This document shows, piece after piece, positions 1 through 8,100 of a stretch of 46,129 nucleotides of DNA. The notes beneath the pieces are model-generated. The model was not told the origin of the DNA. It was given only the letters and a program-made list of their open reading frames with translations, and did no database searches. The DNA is from Candidatus Coproplasma excrementigallinarum (GTDB lineage: Bacteria; Bacillota; Clostridia; Christensenellales; Borkfalkiaceae): contig DVNE01000012.1 of the NCBI GenBank assembly GCA_018714625.1, positions 1-46,129 on the forward strand. Direction: 5' to 3'. Position 1 is the stretch's first letter. Every line of letters begins with the position of its first letter. The position numbers and the translations under genes are program-made.

Positions 1-126
1 TCACCTCAAGATAAGATATCCCATCGAAAGAGTAAGACCCCTTGCAGACTACAAGGTTGATAGGTCGGAGGTGTAAGTGCAGCAATGCATTGAGCTGACC
101 GATACTAATAGGTCGAGGGCTTGATC
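1..126 (+). rRNA. rrl: 23S ribosomal RNA, 3' end (partial)
   Basis: The sequence opens inside the highly conserved last helices of bacterial 23S rRNA. The stretch ending in GACCGATACTAATAGGTCGA and GGGCTTGA (about 97-124) is the classic 3' terminus. The 5' part lies outside the window, so this is probably a contig break in an rRNA operon. The exact end is uncertain by a few bases. Confidence 0.95.
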
Positions 127-321
127 TCAACACAGAAAGTTGAGCAAAAAAGATGAATTTACGAATCCTTAATAACGGAAGATAGCTACGATTTTAACGA
201 GCGTAATTATTTGCCTTTGTTTCAGTTTTCTTGTTCTGTGCAGTTGTCAGTCTTCGGACTGACCCCGCGGAAAAGCGGGCATATTTAATAGTTTATATCA
301 GCCGCAAGGTTGTTATAATAC
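127..321 (+). other. 23S-5S internal transcribed spacer
   Basis: This spacer of about 195 bp carries no tRNA that I can fold. It contains a 7-bp hairpin closed by a UUCG tetraloop (246-263), followed by a short GC-rich hairpin (263-277, CCCGC/GCGGG). Both are plausible rRNA-processing structures. Confidence 0.6.
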
Positions 322-442
322 CATTCCGGTGATGATGGCGATGAGGATCCACCTGTTCCCATACCGAACACAGAAGTTAAGCTCATCTACGGCGAAAGTA
401 GTTGGCACAGAGCGCCTGCGAGGATAGCAAATTGCCGGATTT
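322..442 (+). rRNA. rrf: 5S ribosomal RNA
   Basis: The interior contains the diagnostic 5S segment CACCTGTTCCCATACCGAAC (350-369) followed by ACAGAAGTTAAGC. The two ends (ATTCCGGTGAT near 323 and ATTGCCGGAT near 431) pair to form terminal helix I. The length of about 120 nt is normal. The order 23S-5S is the standard rrn layout, and a strong terminator follows at once. Confidence 0.95.
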
Positions 443-446
443 CAAT

Positions 447-490
447 TAAAAGAGCAGCAACTGCGCAATGCAGTTGCTGCTCTTTTATTG
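447..490 (+). terminator. rRNA operon intrinsic terminator
   Basis: A perfect 17-bp stem (447-463 with 471-487) and a 7-nt loop end in TCTTTTATTG, directly after the 5S gene. This is a textbook Rho-independent terminator for the rrn operon. Confidence 0.92.
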
Positions 491-633
491 TTATATTTTG
501 TAGTGTTCCTTCTCGAAGGCGCTTATTTTAATGTTATGTGTGATTGATTTAACTTTTAAAGGATATACCTGTTTTTAAAGCCGTATAACTTGATTTGATT
601 ATTATTTTCATACGCTTTAAATTTTCAGGTAAC

Positions 634-675
634 TTGCTCTGAAATATTGCTAAATTTATAAATAAGTGGTAGAAT
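634..675 (+). promoter_or_regulatory. Putative promoter of the YbaK-family gene
   Basis: TTGCTC (634-639), 17 bp, then TATAAA (657-662). An overlapping alternative is TTGCTA (646-651), 18 bp, TAGAAT (670-675) preceded by TGG. The SD GGGAGG lies at 692-697. The stretch 491-633 shows nothing else. Confidence 0.5.
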
Positions 676-707
676 GGTTGCGTTGATGTTCAGGGAGGCA
701 GCTCTAT

Positions 708-1172
708 ATGACCAAGACAAACGCAATGAGGATAATAGAAAAAGCGGGAGTTGAGTACAATGTGTACACCTATGATGGCGGGGCGCTGTCCGGTGTGGAG
801 GTTGCGGCCGCTCTAGGCGAAGACGTCGACAGAGTGTATAAAACGCTTGTAACCACGGCGGGGCCGGGCAAATTTTATGTGTTCGTAATACCTGTTGCAG
901 CCGAGCTTGACTTGAAAAAGGCGGCAAAGGCAGCGGGAGAAAAAGCGGTGGAGATGCTGCCGCAGAAACAGCTGTTGCCCGCAACCGGTTACATACACGG
1001 CGGTTGCTCTCCCGTGGGGATGAAAAAGCTCTTTCCCACATTTTTCGACAGTTCTGCCGATGGCAAGACCATTTTTGTGAGTGCGGGCAAGGTCGGAATG
1101 CAGGTGGAATTGCCGTGCAGTGCTCTTCTGCAAATTACCGGCGGTAAACTAGCAGAGCTGGTCAGAGGCTGA
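708..1172 (+). CDS. ybaK: YbaK/EbsC-family aminoacyl-tRNA deacylase
   Basis: The 154-aa protein covers a complete YbaK/ProX editing domain, which hydrolyses mischarged tRNA (typically Cys-tRNA(Pro)) in trans in the cytoplasm. Visible family features are the N-terminal helix, the strand YNVYTYD, VYKTLV with the conserved functional lysine at about K45, the HGGCSPVGMKK segment (from about residue 97) and the C-terminal FVSAGKVGMQVEL strand. The ATG has SD GGGAGG 10 nt upstream. It is monocistronic: rRNA lies upstream and a convergent gene downstream, separated by a perfect hairpin. Substrate specificity within the family (YbaK, ProXp-ala or other) cannot be told from the sequence alone. Confidence 0.9.
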   Translation: MTKTNAMRIIEKAGVEYNVYTYDGGALSGVEVAAALGEDVDRVYKTLVTTAGPGKFYVFVIPVAAELDLKKAAKAAGEKAVEMLPQKQLLPATGYIHGGCSPVGMKKLFPTFFDSSADGKTIFVSAGKVGMQVELPCSALLQITGGKLAELVRG

Positions 1173-1253
1173 TTTTATAGTGACTTATAAAAAAACTGCT
1201 TGCGCTGATATATTAAAAGAGTTGGAAGATTTATAAAAATTTTATATAAGAAA

Positions 1254-1294
1254 ATATGAGGCGGCGCCGATAGAATATCGGCGCCGCCTCATAT
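1254..1294. terminator. Long perfect hairpin between convergent genes
   Basis: A 19-bp perfect stem (1254-1272 with 1276-1294) has a 3-nt loop and a core GAGGCGGCGCCGATA. It lies between convergent ybaK and the uvrA-like gene. It lacks a strong T-tract, so it may act as a bidirectional terminator or as an mRNA 3'-end stabiliser. The rest of 1173-1468 shows no gene, only one copy of the dispersed palindrome at 1427-1450. Confidence 0.65.
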
Positions 1295-1426
1295 TGCTTG
1301 TGCGTAATTTTTTGCATACGTATATATTGTATTTTAGTTGTTTTCGTGTGGAGCGGCCGAAGTTTCAAAGGCCTTTCCGCGCTGTTACGGGCGCAGAGTG
1401 CTCGGTCGTACTGCCTTTTGGATTGT

Positions 1427-1450
1427 GGGTAAATCGGGCATATGTGCCGC
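1427..1450 (-). repeat. Dispersed palindromic element, copy A (degenerate)
   Basis: On the minus strand this reads GCGGCACATATGCCC followed by GATTTACCC. It resembles copies at 31142-31168, 32108-32123, 34131-34153 and 44903-44927. It lies just past the uvrA-like stop codon. Confidence 0.4.
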
Positions 1451-1468
1451 CCAACTTGGTTTGGCAGC

Positions 1469-3955
1469 TCAGATAAACCTGCCCGTTATGCTTTGGCTGT
1501 TGTCCTTAATTTCTTCGGGAGTGCCGCAGGCCACTATTCTGCCGCCCGCCTCGCCGCCGCCGGGCCCCATGTCTATGATATAGTCGGCATTTTTAATTAC
1601 GTCAAGGTCGTGCTCGATTACTATTACCGTTGCTCCGTGCTCTATAAGCGTGTTGAATATGCCTATAAGAGTGGCCACGTCGAGGGGGTGCAGCCCTATC
1701 GTGGGCTCGTCAAATACGAACACGCTGTCCGTCTGCACCTTACCCATCTCGCTTGCAAGTTTAAGCCTCTGTGCCTCTCCGCCCGAGAGGCTGGGCGTTT
1801 CCTCGCCTAGGGTGAGGTATCCGAGCCCCAACTCTTCCAGCACTTCAAGTCGCTGGCAGACAAGCTTCATATCGCGGCAGGCGTACAAAGCGGTGTGTAT
1901 GTCCATGCTCATTATTTGCGGCAGTGTAAGGCTGCGCCCGTCGCTGCATACAAAATGTATAAGTCCTGCGTCTTTGCCGTAGCGCGAACCGCGGCAATCG
2001 GGGCAGGGTATATCTACGTCGGGTAAAAACTGTACGTCAAGGCTTATCTCGCCCGTGCCGTCGCATACGGGGCAGCGCAGACTGCCCGTATTGTACGAAA
2101 AATCGCCCGCCTTGTACCCGAGCTTTTTTGCATCCGCCGTGCGCGCGAAAATTTTGCGCAGCTCGTCGTGTACGTTGGCGTATGTCGCCACCGTGGAGCG
2201 CACGTTTATTCCTATGGGCGTGGCGTCTATGAGCTTTACCTGGTCTATGCCGTCCGCATCGATTGAAATTATGTGCTCCGGCATCTTTTTGCCGCAGGAT
2301 CTGGCCTCGAGCGCGGGCACAAGGCTTTCAAGCACAAGCGTGGTCTTGCCCGAACCAGAAACGCCCGTAACCACGGTAAGCCTGCGTTTAGGTATTTTTG
2401 CCTCAAGCGGTTTTACCGTGTGTATTGCTCCCGTCTTAAGAGTGATTGCGCCGTATTCAAACATCTTCGCGCTCTCAGCCTGCTGTCTTACGGGCGGGCG
2501 TTCGGCCTTGTCCAGAAACCTTCCTATTTTTGAATTTTTATCGTGTATAAGTTGTTCAACCGTGCCCTGCGCAATAATATTTCCGCCCGCTGCGCCTGCG
2601 CCAGGCCCCATTTCGATTATATGGTCGGCAACGGAGAGTATCTGCACGTCGTGGTCTACAAGGATTACCGAATTGCCGTCGGCAACAAGGTCGTTCATTA
2701 CGCCTGTAAGCCCCACTATATTGGAGGGGTGCAGGCCGATTGATGGCTCGTCCAGCACATATAAAACGCCCGTCGTGCGGTTGCGTACGGCGCGCGCGAG
2801 CTGCATTCTCTGGCGTTCGCCCGTGGAGAGTGTGGAGGCCGCGCGGTCTAGCGACAGATACCCAAGCCCCAAATCGGTAAGCCGCTTTGCCGTGGCGAGG
2901 AAGGATAAGCCTATGCTGTCTGCCATTGGCCGCATGGGTTCGGGCAGGGTGGAGGGCACGTTTTTTACCCATTCAACAAGTTTTTCCAGCGTCATTTTGC
3001 AGGCTTCGTCAAGGGGTATGCCGCACAGCCTGGGCGCACGTGCCCCCTCGCACAGCCTCGAGCCGCCGCAGTCGGGGCAGACGTCCTGCTTCAAAAATTT
3101 TTCCACGCGCTTCATTCCGCTCTCGTCCTTCACCTTGGCAAGCGCGTTCTCCACCGTATAAATTGCGTTGTAGTAGGTAAAGTCGAGCTCGGTGGCCACG
3201 TCGGAGTTCTTCGCACGGTAAAATATGTGTTTCTTTACAGCGGGACCATGGAAAACTATAGCTTTTTCCTTTTCAGTAAGGTCGCGGAAGGGTACGTCGG
3301 TGCGCACGCCCATTGCGCGGCACACGTCGGCCATGAGCGACCACATCAGCGAATTCCACGGCGCAACTGCGCCCTCGTCTATCGTAAGGCTGTCGTCGGG
3401 TACAAGCGTGCTTGTGTCAACCGCGCGCACTATGCCCGTTCCGCCACAGGTTTTGCACGCGCCCTGGCTGTTGAATGAGAGGTCCTCGGCAGACGGTGCG
3501 TAAAATTGGGTGCCACATATGGGGCAAACAAGCGGCTTTCCGGCCGCTACATCTAGGGTGGGCGGAAGGTAGTGCCCGTTAGGACAGCGGTGGCAGGCAA
3601 GGCGGGAATACATAAGGCGCAGGCCGTTCAGAAGTTCTGTGCCCGTGCCGAAAGTGCTGCGTATTCCCGGTACGCCCGGCCGCTGGTGCAGGGCAAGGGC
3701 GGAGGGAACGTGCAGTATTTCGTCTACGCTCGCCCTGGAGGCCTGGGTCATTCGGCGGCGGGTATAGGTGGAGAGCGCCTCCAGGTATCTTCTCGAGCCC
3801 TCGGCATACAGCACTCCGAGCGCCAGGGAGGACTTGCCTGAGCCCGAGACACCCGCAATTCCGACAATTTCATTCAGCGGTATGTCAACGTCTATATTTT
3901 TAAGGTTGTGCACGCGCGCGCCGCGTATCTGTATGTATTCGGGAATGTGTTTCAT
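1469..3955 (-). CDS. uvrA: UvrA2-like excinuclease ABC ATPase (class II, short form)
   Basis: This cytoplasmic DNA-lesion-binding ABC ATPase has two nucleotide-binding domains. The first has Walker A GVSGSGKSS (about residues 35-43), signature LSTGERQRMQLA and Walker B VLYVLDEPSIGLH. The second has GVSGSGKTT, LSGGEAQRLKLA and VFVFDEPTIGLH. Zinc-binding Cys pairs are visible (CPIC, CKTC, CPDC, CPVC with CPDC). At 828 aa it is shorter than housekeeping UvrA (about 940). After LRLMYSRLACHRC the chain runs straight into the first zinc region, so the roughly 110-residue UvrB-binding domain appears to be missing. That matches UvrA2 proteins linked to tolerance of DNA-binding compounds. The GGAG-type SD is modest. 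The gene is transcribed alone, divergently from the recombinase-like gene. Confidence 0.88.
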   Translation of the reverse strand: MKHIPEYIQIRGARVHNLKNIDVDIPLNEIVGIAGVSGSGKSSLALGVLYAEGSRRYLEALSTYTRRRMTQASRASVDEILHVPSALALHQRPGVPGIRSTFGTGTELLNGLRLMYSRLACHRCPNGHYLPPTLDVAAGKPLVCPICGTQFYAPSAEDLSFNSQGACKTCGGTGIVRAVDTSTLVPDDSLTIDEGAVAPWNSLMWSLMADVCRAMGVRTDVPFRDLTEKEKAIVFHGPAVKKHIFYRAKNSDVATELDFTYYNAIYTVENALAKVKDESGMKRVEKFLKQDVCPDCGGSRLCEGARAPRLCGIPLDEACKMTLEKLVEWVKNVPSTLPEPMRPMADSIGLSFLATAKRLTDLGLGYLSLDRAASTLSTGERQRMQLARAVRNRTTGVLYVLDEPSIGLHPSNIVGLTGVMNDLVADGNSVILVDHDVQILSVADHIIEMGPGAGAAGGNIIAQGTVEQLIHDKNSKIGRFLDKAERPPVRQQAESAKMFEYGAITLKTGAIHTVKPLEAKIPKRRLTVVTGVSGSGKTTLVLESLVPALEARSCGKKMPEHIISIDADGIDQVKLIDATPIGINVRSTVATYANVHDELRKIFARTADAKKLGYKAGDFSYNTGSLRCPVCDGTGEISLDVQFLPDVDIPCPDCRGSRYGKDAGLIHFVCSDGRSLTLPQIMSMDIHTALYACRDMKLVCQRLEVLEELGLGYLTLGEETPSLSGGEAQRLKLASEMGKVQTDSVFVFDEPTIGLHPLDVATLIGIFNTLIEHGATVIVIEHDLDVIKNADYIIDMGPGGGEAGGRIVACGTPEEIKDNSQSITGRFI

Positions 3956-3994
3956 TGCAAACGGCTCCGTTTTTCATTCAATATTGCTTCAGAT

Positions 3995-4023
3995 ATTATA
4001 TCATTTTTTATCAGTAAATTCAA
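3995..4023 (-). promoter_or_regulatory. Promoter of the uvrA-like gene
   Basis: On the minus strand TTGAAT (4018-4023), 17 bp, TATAAT (3995-4000) with TGA just before the -10. The predicted 5' UTR is about 30 nt. Confidence 0.7.
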
Positions 4024-4208
4024 GGGTGGAGAGCAATTCTGTGCTGCAAATTAAAAACGTTTGTACCTTTATAGGAAATGTTCGCTTTATTGGCAATAAA
4101 TTCAAAGGATATGGGCAGAGTAAAAACGTTGCATAAAGTTGTCTGCACAAGAAATATCCTTTATTGAATGTGTTTGCGCTTTGTAAAAATAATGTTGTCT
4201 TTTATTGA

Positions 4209-4245
4209 GCGTGGCGTGGCGCGCAATTTGTGCGCCACGCCACGC
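4209..4245. repeat. GC-rich inverted repeat in a divergent intergenic region
   Basis: A perfect 14-bp stem (4209-4222 with 4232-4245; arm GCGTGGCGTGGCGC) has a 9-nt loop. It sits between divergent promoters in AT-rich surroundings, where a terminator is not expected. The flanks 4024-4208 contain no gene that I can support. Confidence 0.6.
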
Positions 4246-4275
4246 GTTATTCTGTTAAAATTTCTCAGTAAAACT

Positions 4276-4299
4276 TCAGTAAATGTGTACTTTATTTGA
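4276..4299. promoter_or_regulatory. Putative operator O1 upstream of the recombinase-like gene
   Basis: The 17-mer CAGTAAATGTGTACTTT (4277-4293) is repeated in inverted orientation at 4396-4412 with one mismatch. The element itself is weakly palindromic, with core AAAnGTnnACnTT. It lies just upstream of the -35 box. Confidence 0.55.
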
Positions 4300-4310
4300 C
4301 TTTATTTTAT

Positions 4311-4352
4311 TTTGCAATTTTCATTGCAAAAGTAGGATTTTTATGCTAAAAT
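4311..4352 (+). promoter_or_regulatory. Promoter of the recombinase-like gene with overlapping dyad
   Basis: TTGCAA (4324-4329), 17 bp, TAAAAT (4347-4352). A perfect 8-bp inverted repeat TTTGCAAT/ATTGCAAA (4311-4318 with 4323-4330) covers the -35 hexamer, so a repressor or activator site could overlap RNA polymerase binding. Confidence 0.6.
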
Positions 4353-4389
4353 ATTGATTGTAATATAAGTTTTTATATTTTTTAATTAT

Positions 4390-4413
4390 CCAGTAAAAGT
4401 ACACATTTGCTGG
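4390..4413. promoter_or_regulatory. Putative operator O2 in the 5' UTR
   Basis: This imperfect 24-bp palindrome starts CCAGTAAAAGT and ends ACATTTGCTGG, with 18 of 24 positions symmetric. It contains the inverted copy of the O1 17-mer. It lies about 30-50 nt after the predicted start point and just before the SD AGGAGG (4425-4430). Confidence 0.6.
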
Positions 4414-4436
4414 AATAAAGCAAAAGGAGGAGAGTT

Positions 4437-5072
4437 GTGGCAAAGTTTGGGTATGCGCGTACATTGCAAAGAGGGCCGAGCTTAAGCAAGCAAATACAGG
4501 ATTTGTCGCAGTTCGGCGTGCCAAAGAGCAATATTTTTGTGGATGAACAGCCCGCTTCGCGCGCGTCTTTTGTTAAGTTGTTGCAGTCTCTTAAAAAAGG
4601 GGATTTACTTGTAATAAAAACGCTGCTTGTCTTAAACGAGGGCTACGAAAATATCTCGCGTGACTGGACGCGTATTGCGGGGACTATAGGCGCCGATGTA
4701 TGCGTTCTTGATTTGCCCGCTCTGGATACGCGTGCAGGCGATGATCGGAGCGTGGTGGTGTCAGCCGTGTCGCAGCTGCTTGATTTCTGTGCCGAAAAGG
4801 AGAGGGCGCACAGCGCGCTCCAGGCAAAGGGCATACAGTCGGCGCGGCAGCGCGGAGTAAAGTTCGGGCGTCCGCCCAAGCAGTACAGTAAGGCCTTTAT
4901 CACGACGGTGGAACGGTTCTGCAAAAAGGACATAACGCTTGAAGAGGCGCTCGCCGCAACCAAGATGAAGCAGTCCAGTTTTTATTATCACAAGCACAAA
5001 CTTGAGCTTTTGGGACTTATAGAAGGTTCGGCTGCCGAAGACAAGGGCGAGCCGCATCTTGGTACCAATTAA
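4437..5072 (+). CDS. Serine-recombinase-like DNA-binding protein, catalytic residues lost
   Basis: The 211-aa protein has the architecture of a small resolvase/invertase: an N-terminal fold starting FGYARTL (residues 4-10), a long helix (about 90-125), a GRPP linker (about 143) and a C-terminal HTH (about 150-190). In active enzymes the first motif is GYARVS, with the nucleophilic Ser where this protein has Leu10. The LDRLGR motif, which supplies two active-site Arg, reads LLVLNE here (63-68). The Arg equivalent to resolvase R45 (R42) is kept. Strand cleavage is therefore not expected, while DNA binding and dimerisation probably remain. The start is GTG with SD AGGAGG 6 nt upstream. The promoter is bracketed by two related palindromes, suggesting an autoregulating repressor. 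The next gene starts 95 bp downstream. Confidence 0.8.
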   Translation: MAKFGYARTLQRGPSLSKQIQDLSQFGVPKSNIFVDEQPASRASFVKLLQSLKKGDLLVIKTLLVLNEGYENISRDWTRIAGTIGADVCVLDLPALDTRAGDDRSVVVSAVSQLLDFCAEKERAHSALQAKGIQSARQRGVKFGRPPKQYSKAFITTVERFCKKDITLEEALAATKMKQSSFYYHKHKLELLGLIEGSAAEDKGEPHLGTN

Positions 5073-5076
5073 GGCG

Positions 5077-5126
5077 AAATTCTGCATGGCGGATTTATAT
5101 TATAGAGTGTTTTAAAGACAGAATTT
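5077..5126. repeat. Short inverted repeat between the recombinase-like and giant genes
   Basis: AAATTCTG (5077-5084) and CAGAATTT (5119-5126) flank an AT-rich stretch containing TATTAT. It could be a weak attenuator or a regulator site. No clear promoter is seen here, so 5168 may be read partly from the upstream promoter. Confidence 0.3.
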
Positions 5127-5167
5127 GCAAGTCGGAAAGAATTGAAAAAAATTACAGGAGGAACCAA

Positions 5168-8100
5168 ATGAAACTAAAAACCCAGAACGGGAAATTGCGC
5201 AGGGTTATAATTGCGGCGCTGGCAGTATGTTTTGCCGTGGCATTTGCGCTCGCAATGTCGTTGTTTGGCAACACCGCCTACGCAGCAGGCGGCAGGTACA
5301 ATACGTCTGTAACCATGCACAATATCTCGGCCGGCGTCAGAGAGACTAAGTACTACACCAATGTCGAGACGACCAATGACGACCAGGTAGTTGCCTATGC
5401 GATAGAGATTGATCTGAAGCAGAACACTCTCATTGCCGGGTACAAAGACTATGATACAAGCGGGAAGTGGGGGATGGACACCGTCCGCAACCACGTTGCT
5501 GCGGCTGAAACTGCCCGCCCGGTAAAAGTTGTTGCCGCAGTAAACGGCGACTTCTTTAATATGGCTACCGGCGAGCCTACGGGCGCGCTTGTAATGAATG
5601 GTAAAACTGTTCATAAATCCAACGGTCGTATTTACTTTGCTATATTAAAAAATGGAGATGCTGTTATACGCACCGGCGAAATTACTGATGACGTACAGGA
5701 AGCGATAGGTGCAGCCAGCATGCTTATACAGGACGGAACGGTTGTTCCCAGTCCCTCAGATACTACCAAGCAACCCCGTACGGCGGTAGGCATTAAGGCT
5801 GACGGAACTGTCGTTCTTATGGTGGCTGACGGCCGTCAGGCGCCCTATTCGAGCGGTTATTCGCTCTATGACCTCGCTTGCAAGATGCAGGAACAGGGCT
5901 GCGTAGTTGCGGCAAATCTTGATGGCGGCGGTTCTACTACATACCTTGCAAAGTATGCGGGAACTGATGACCTTACGCTTGCCAACAGTCCTTCCGACGG
6001 ACAGGAGCGTTCGGTATCTTCTTCGCTTTTGGTTGTCTCCAATGCGGAGCCTACCGGTATATTTGCAAGTGCGGAAATTACCCCCAACAACGAAGTTTAT
6101 ACTCCCGGCTCATCTGTTACATTTACGGCGCTGGGCGTTGATACGGCAGGTTTTTCTGCTGAAATTCCTGAAGAAGCGTATTGGAGAGTTTCGCAAGAGG
6201 ATGCTGCATATGGCGAAATTACCGAGCTTGAGGATGGCAGCGGTGAATTTATAAGCAAAGCTGAAGCTATCCCTTCAGCGGGTACGGATGTGACCGTGGA
6301 ACTCGTCTATCAGGATAAGGTTGTGGGCTCTTCTACAATAGAGTTGCGCAATCCCGATAGTCTTTCATTCTCGTCCTCGGCCGTAACTCTGGCGTTCGGC
6401 GAGCGCACAGATCTCGGTCTTACTGCACTTTGGCAGCAGCGTGAGGTGCATCTGCGCGACTCCGGCGACCTTGAATGGACTATTTCGGCCGGCAGAAAGA
6501 GCGACGGTTCGCCCAGCCTTGACGAGGAGGGCAATCCCCTCTATGCAGGTGCTATGGACGGCAATATATTTGTCGCCGATGAAGAGGCTACGGATACCAC
6601 TTCCACGGTAACGGTAAAATCCGCCGCCAATCCCTCCCTCACGGCGTCGGTAGAGGTTTCTGTTGGTCAAATGCCAACCGTAGTATGGGATTTTGAAGAT
6701 GTATATGATGAGGAAACGGGCACTACTATTCCTGCAGAAGAATATTATGACACGGAAAATGGAAATTCTGCATTTTCTGCATCAAATGCGGGGGCTGGAG
6801 CAATCACTAGCAGTTGTGTTGTAAGCAGCGAAGACGGATACCCTGTACGCATGGGTTCGCATTCGCTTCGCGTAGATTATGACTTTACCAATGTTAGCAA
6901 AACAGATGGTGCTTACTTTGGCCCGACATATGAAATGATTATTCCTGGTAAACCTACAGCTATAGGTGTTTGGATGTATACCCCGGCTAATACCAGAAAT
7001 CTTTGGCTTAGAGGCTATCTGTACGGGTATAACTATAATGAAGATGGTGAAGTTGCGTATGTTCAGAATGAGGATGGCTCCTATAGCCTTGATAATACCT
7101 ATAGGCAGCAGAGTGACCAACCCGCCGTTGTAAATTTTACAGCCCAGTCGCAAGTAGAGGCAGATGCTCTTGGAATACCGTATTATTCTGATTATTATCC
7201 TGAAGGGTGGCATTATTACGAGGCTCCAATAGCTACATATTCTACAGCTAATGGTGTAACAACCCTAACGCCTATTGCTGGTGATTTTTATGTCCTATAT
7301 CTTGGTCAGGCGCTGCGCCTTATGGTTGTGCCCGGCATAAATATGGGCGTCAATGAAAATGGCAAAGGCGATAAAAGTTATGTATACTTTGACGATTTCC
7401 AGTTCGTATATGGCTCACAGACTAACGACGTAAATGCACCTGAGATAACGTATGCATACATTGCAAATCCTCAGGGCGATATAGAAAACACAACGCTTGA
7501 AGACGGAGTGACCATTAACTCGTCAATGTTCCAGGTACATGCCCAGTATGTTGACTATACTGACAGATTTGATACCGGCGTAATACCTGAAAATGTACAT
7601 ATTTATATAGACGGCAACCAACTTGAATATGGTTCGAGAACCGGAACGCAGGATGCCGAAGGTAACGCAACTCAGAGTGAAGGAAATGTGCAGTCTGTCG
7701 ATTACTATGTTCCCAACGGCAGCCATGTGGTAACAATAGAAGTCGGTGACTATGCCGGAAACTATACCACGCAGAGCTATACTGTAAACGTGCAGGGTGC
7801 AAGCGAGTTCGAAACGGTTTCGCTTGTGCCTGCCGAAGGTGCGGTACCTCTTCTTAACAGTGATTACGGCCTCGAACTTTATGCTTCGGATATGAGCAAG
7901 GTGGAGAGCGTTGTATTCGAGCTCACGTTAAGAAGCGAATTTATGCTTGACGCCGAGCCTGCCGAAGGATTTAACGTTGTATGCAATCTTACAAATGCAG
8001 TCACCAACACCTACACGATAGAAGTGACGAGAAAAGAGGGCACAGAGGCGGCAGAGGGCGCCGGTGCGATAGCGTCTGTGAATATTTCTATCCCCAAGTC

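Noticed and set aside
127-321. tRNA gene in the 23S-5S spacer
   Set aside because: No cloverleaf, T-loop GTTCRA or anticodon arm can be folded; only two short hairpins are present.
1294-1810. Plus-strand reading frames opposite the 3' end of the uvrA-like gene
   Set aside because: They overlap a clear conserved gene on the other strand, have no SD and no domain, and are shadows of it.
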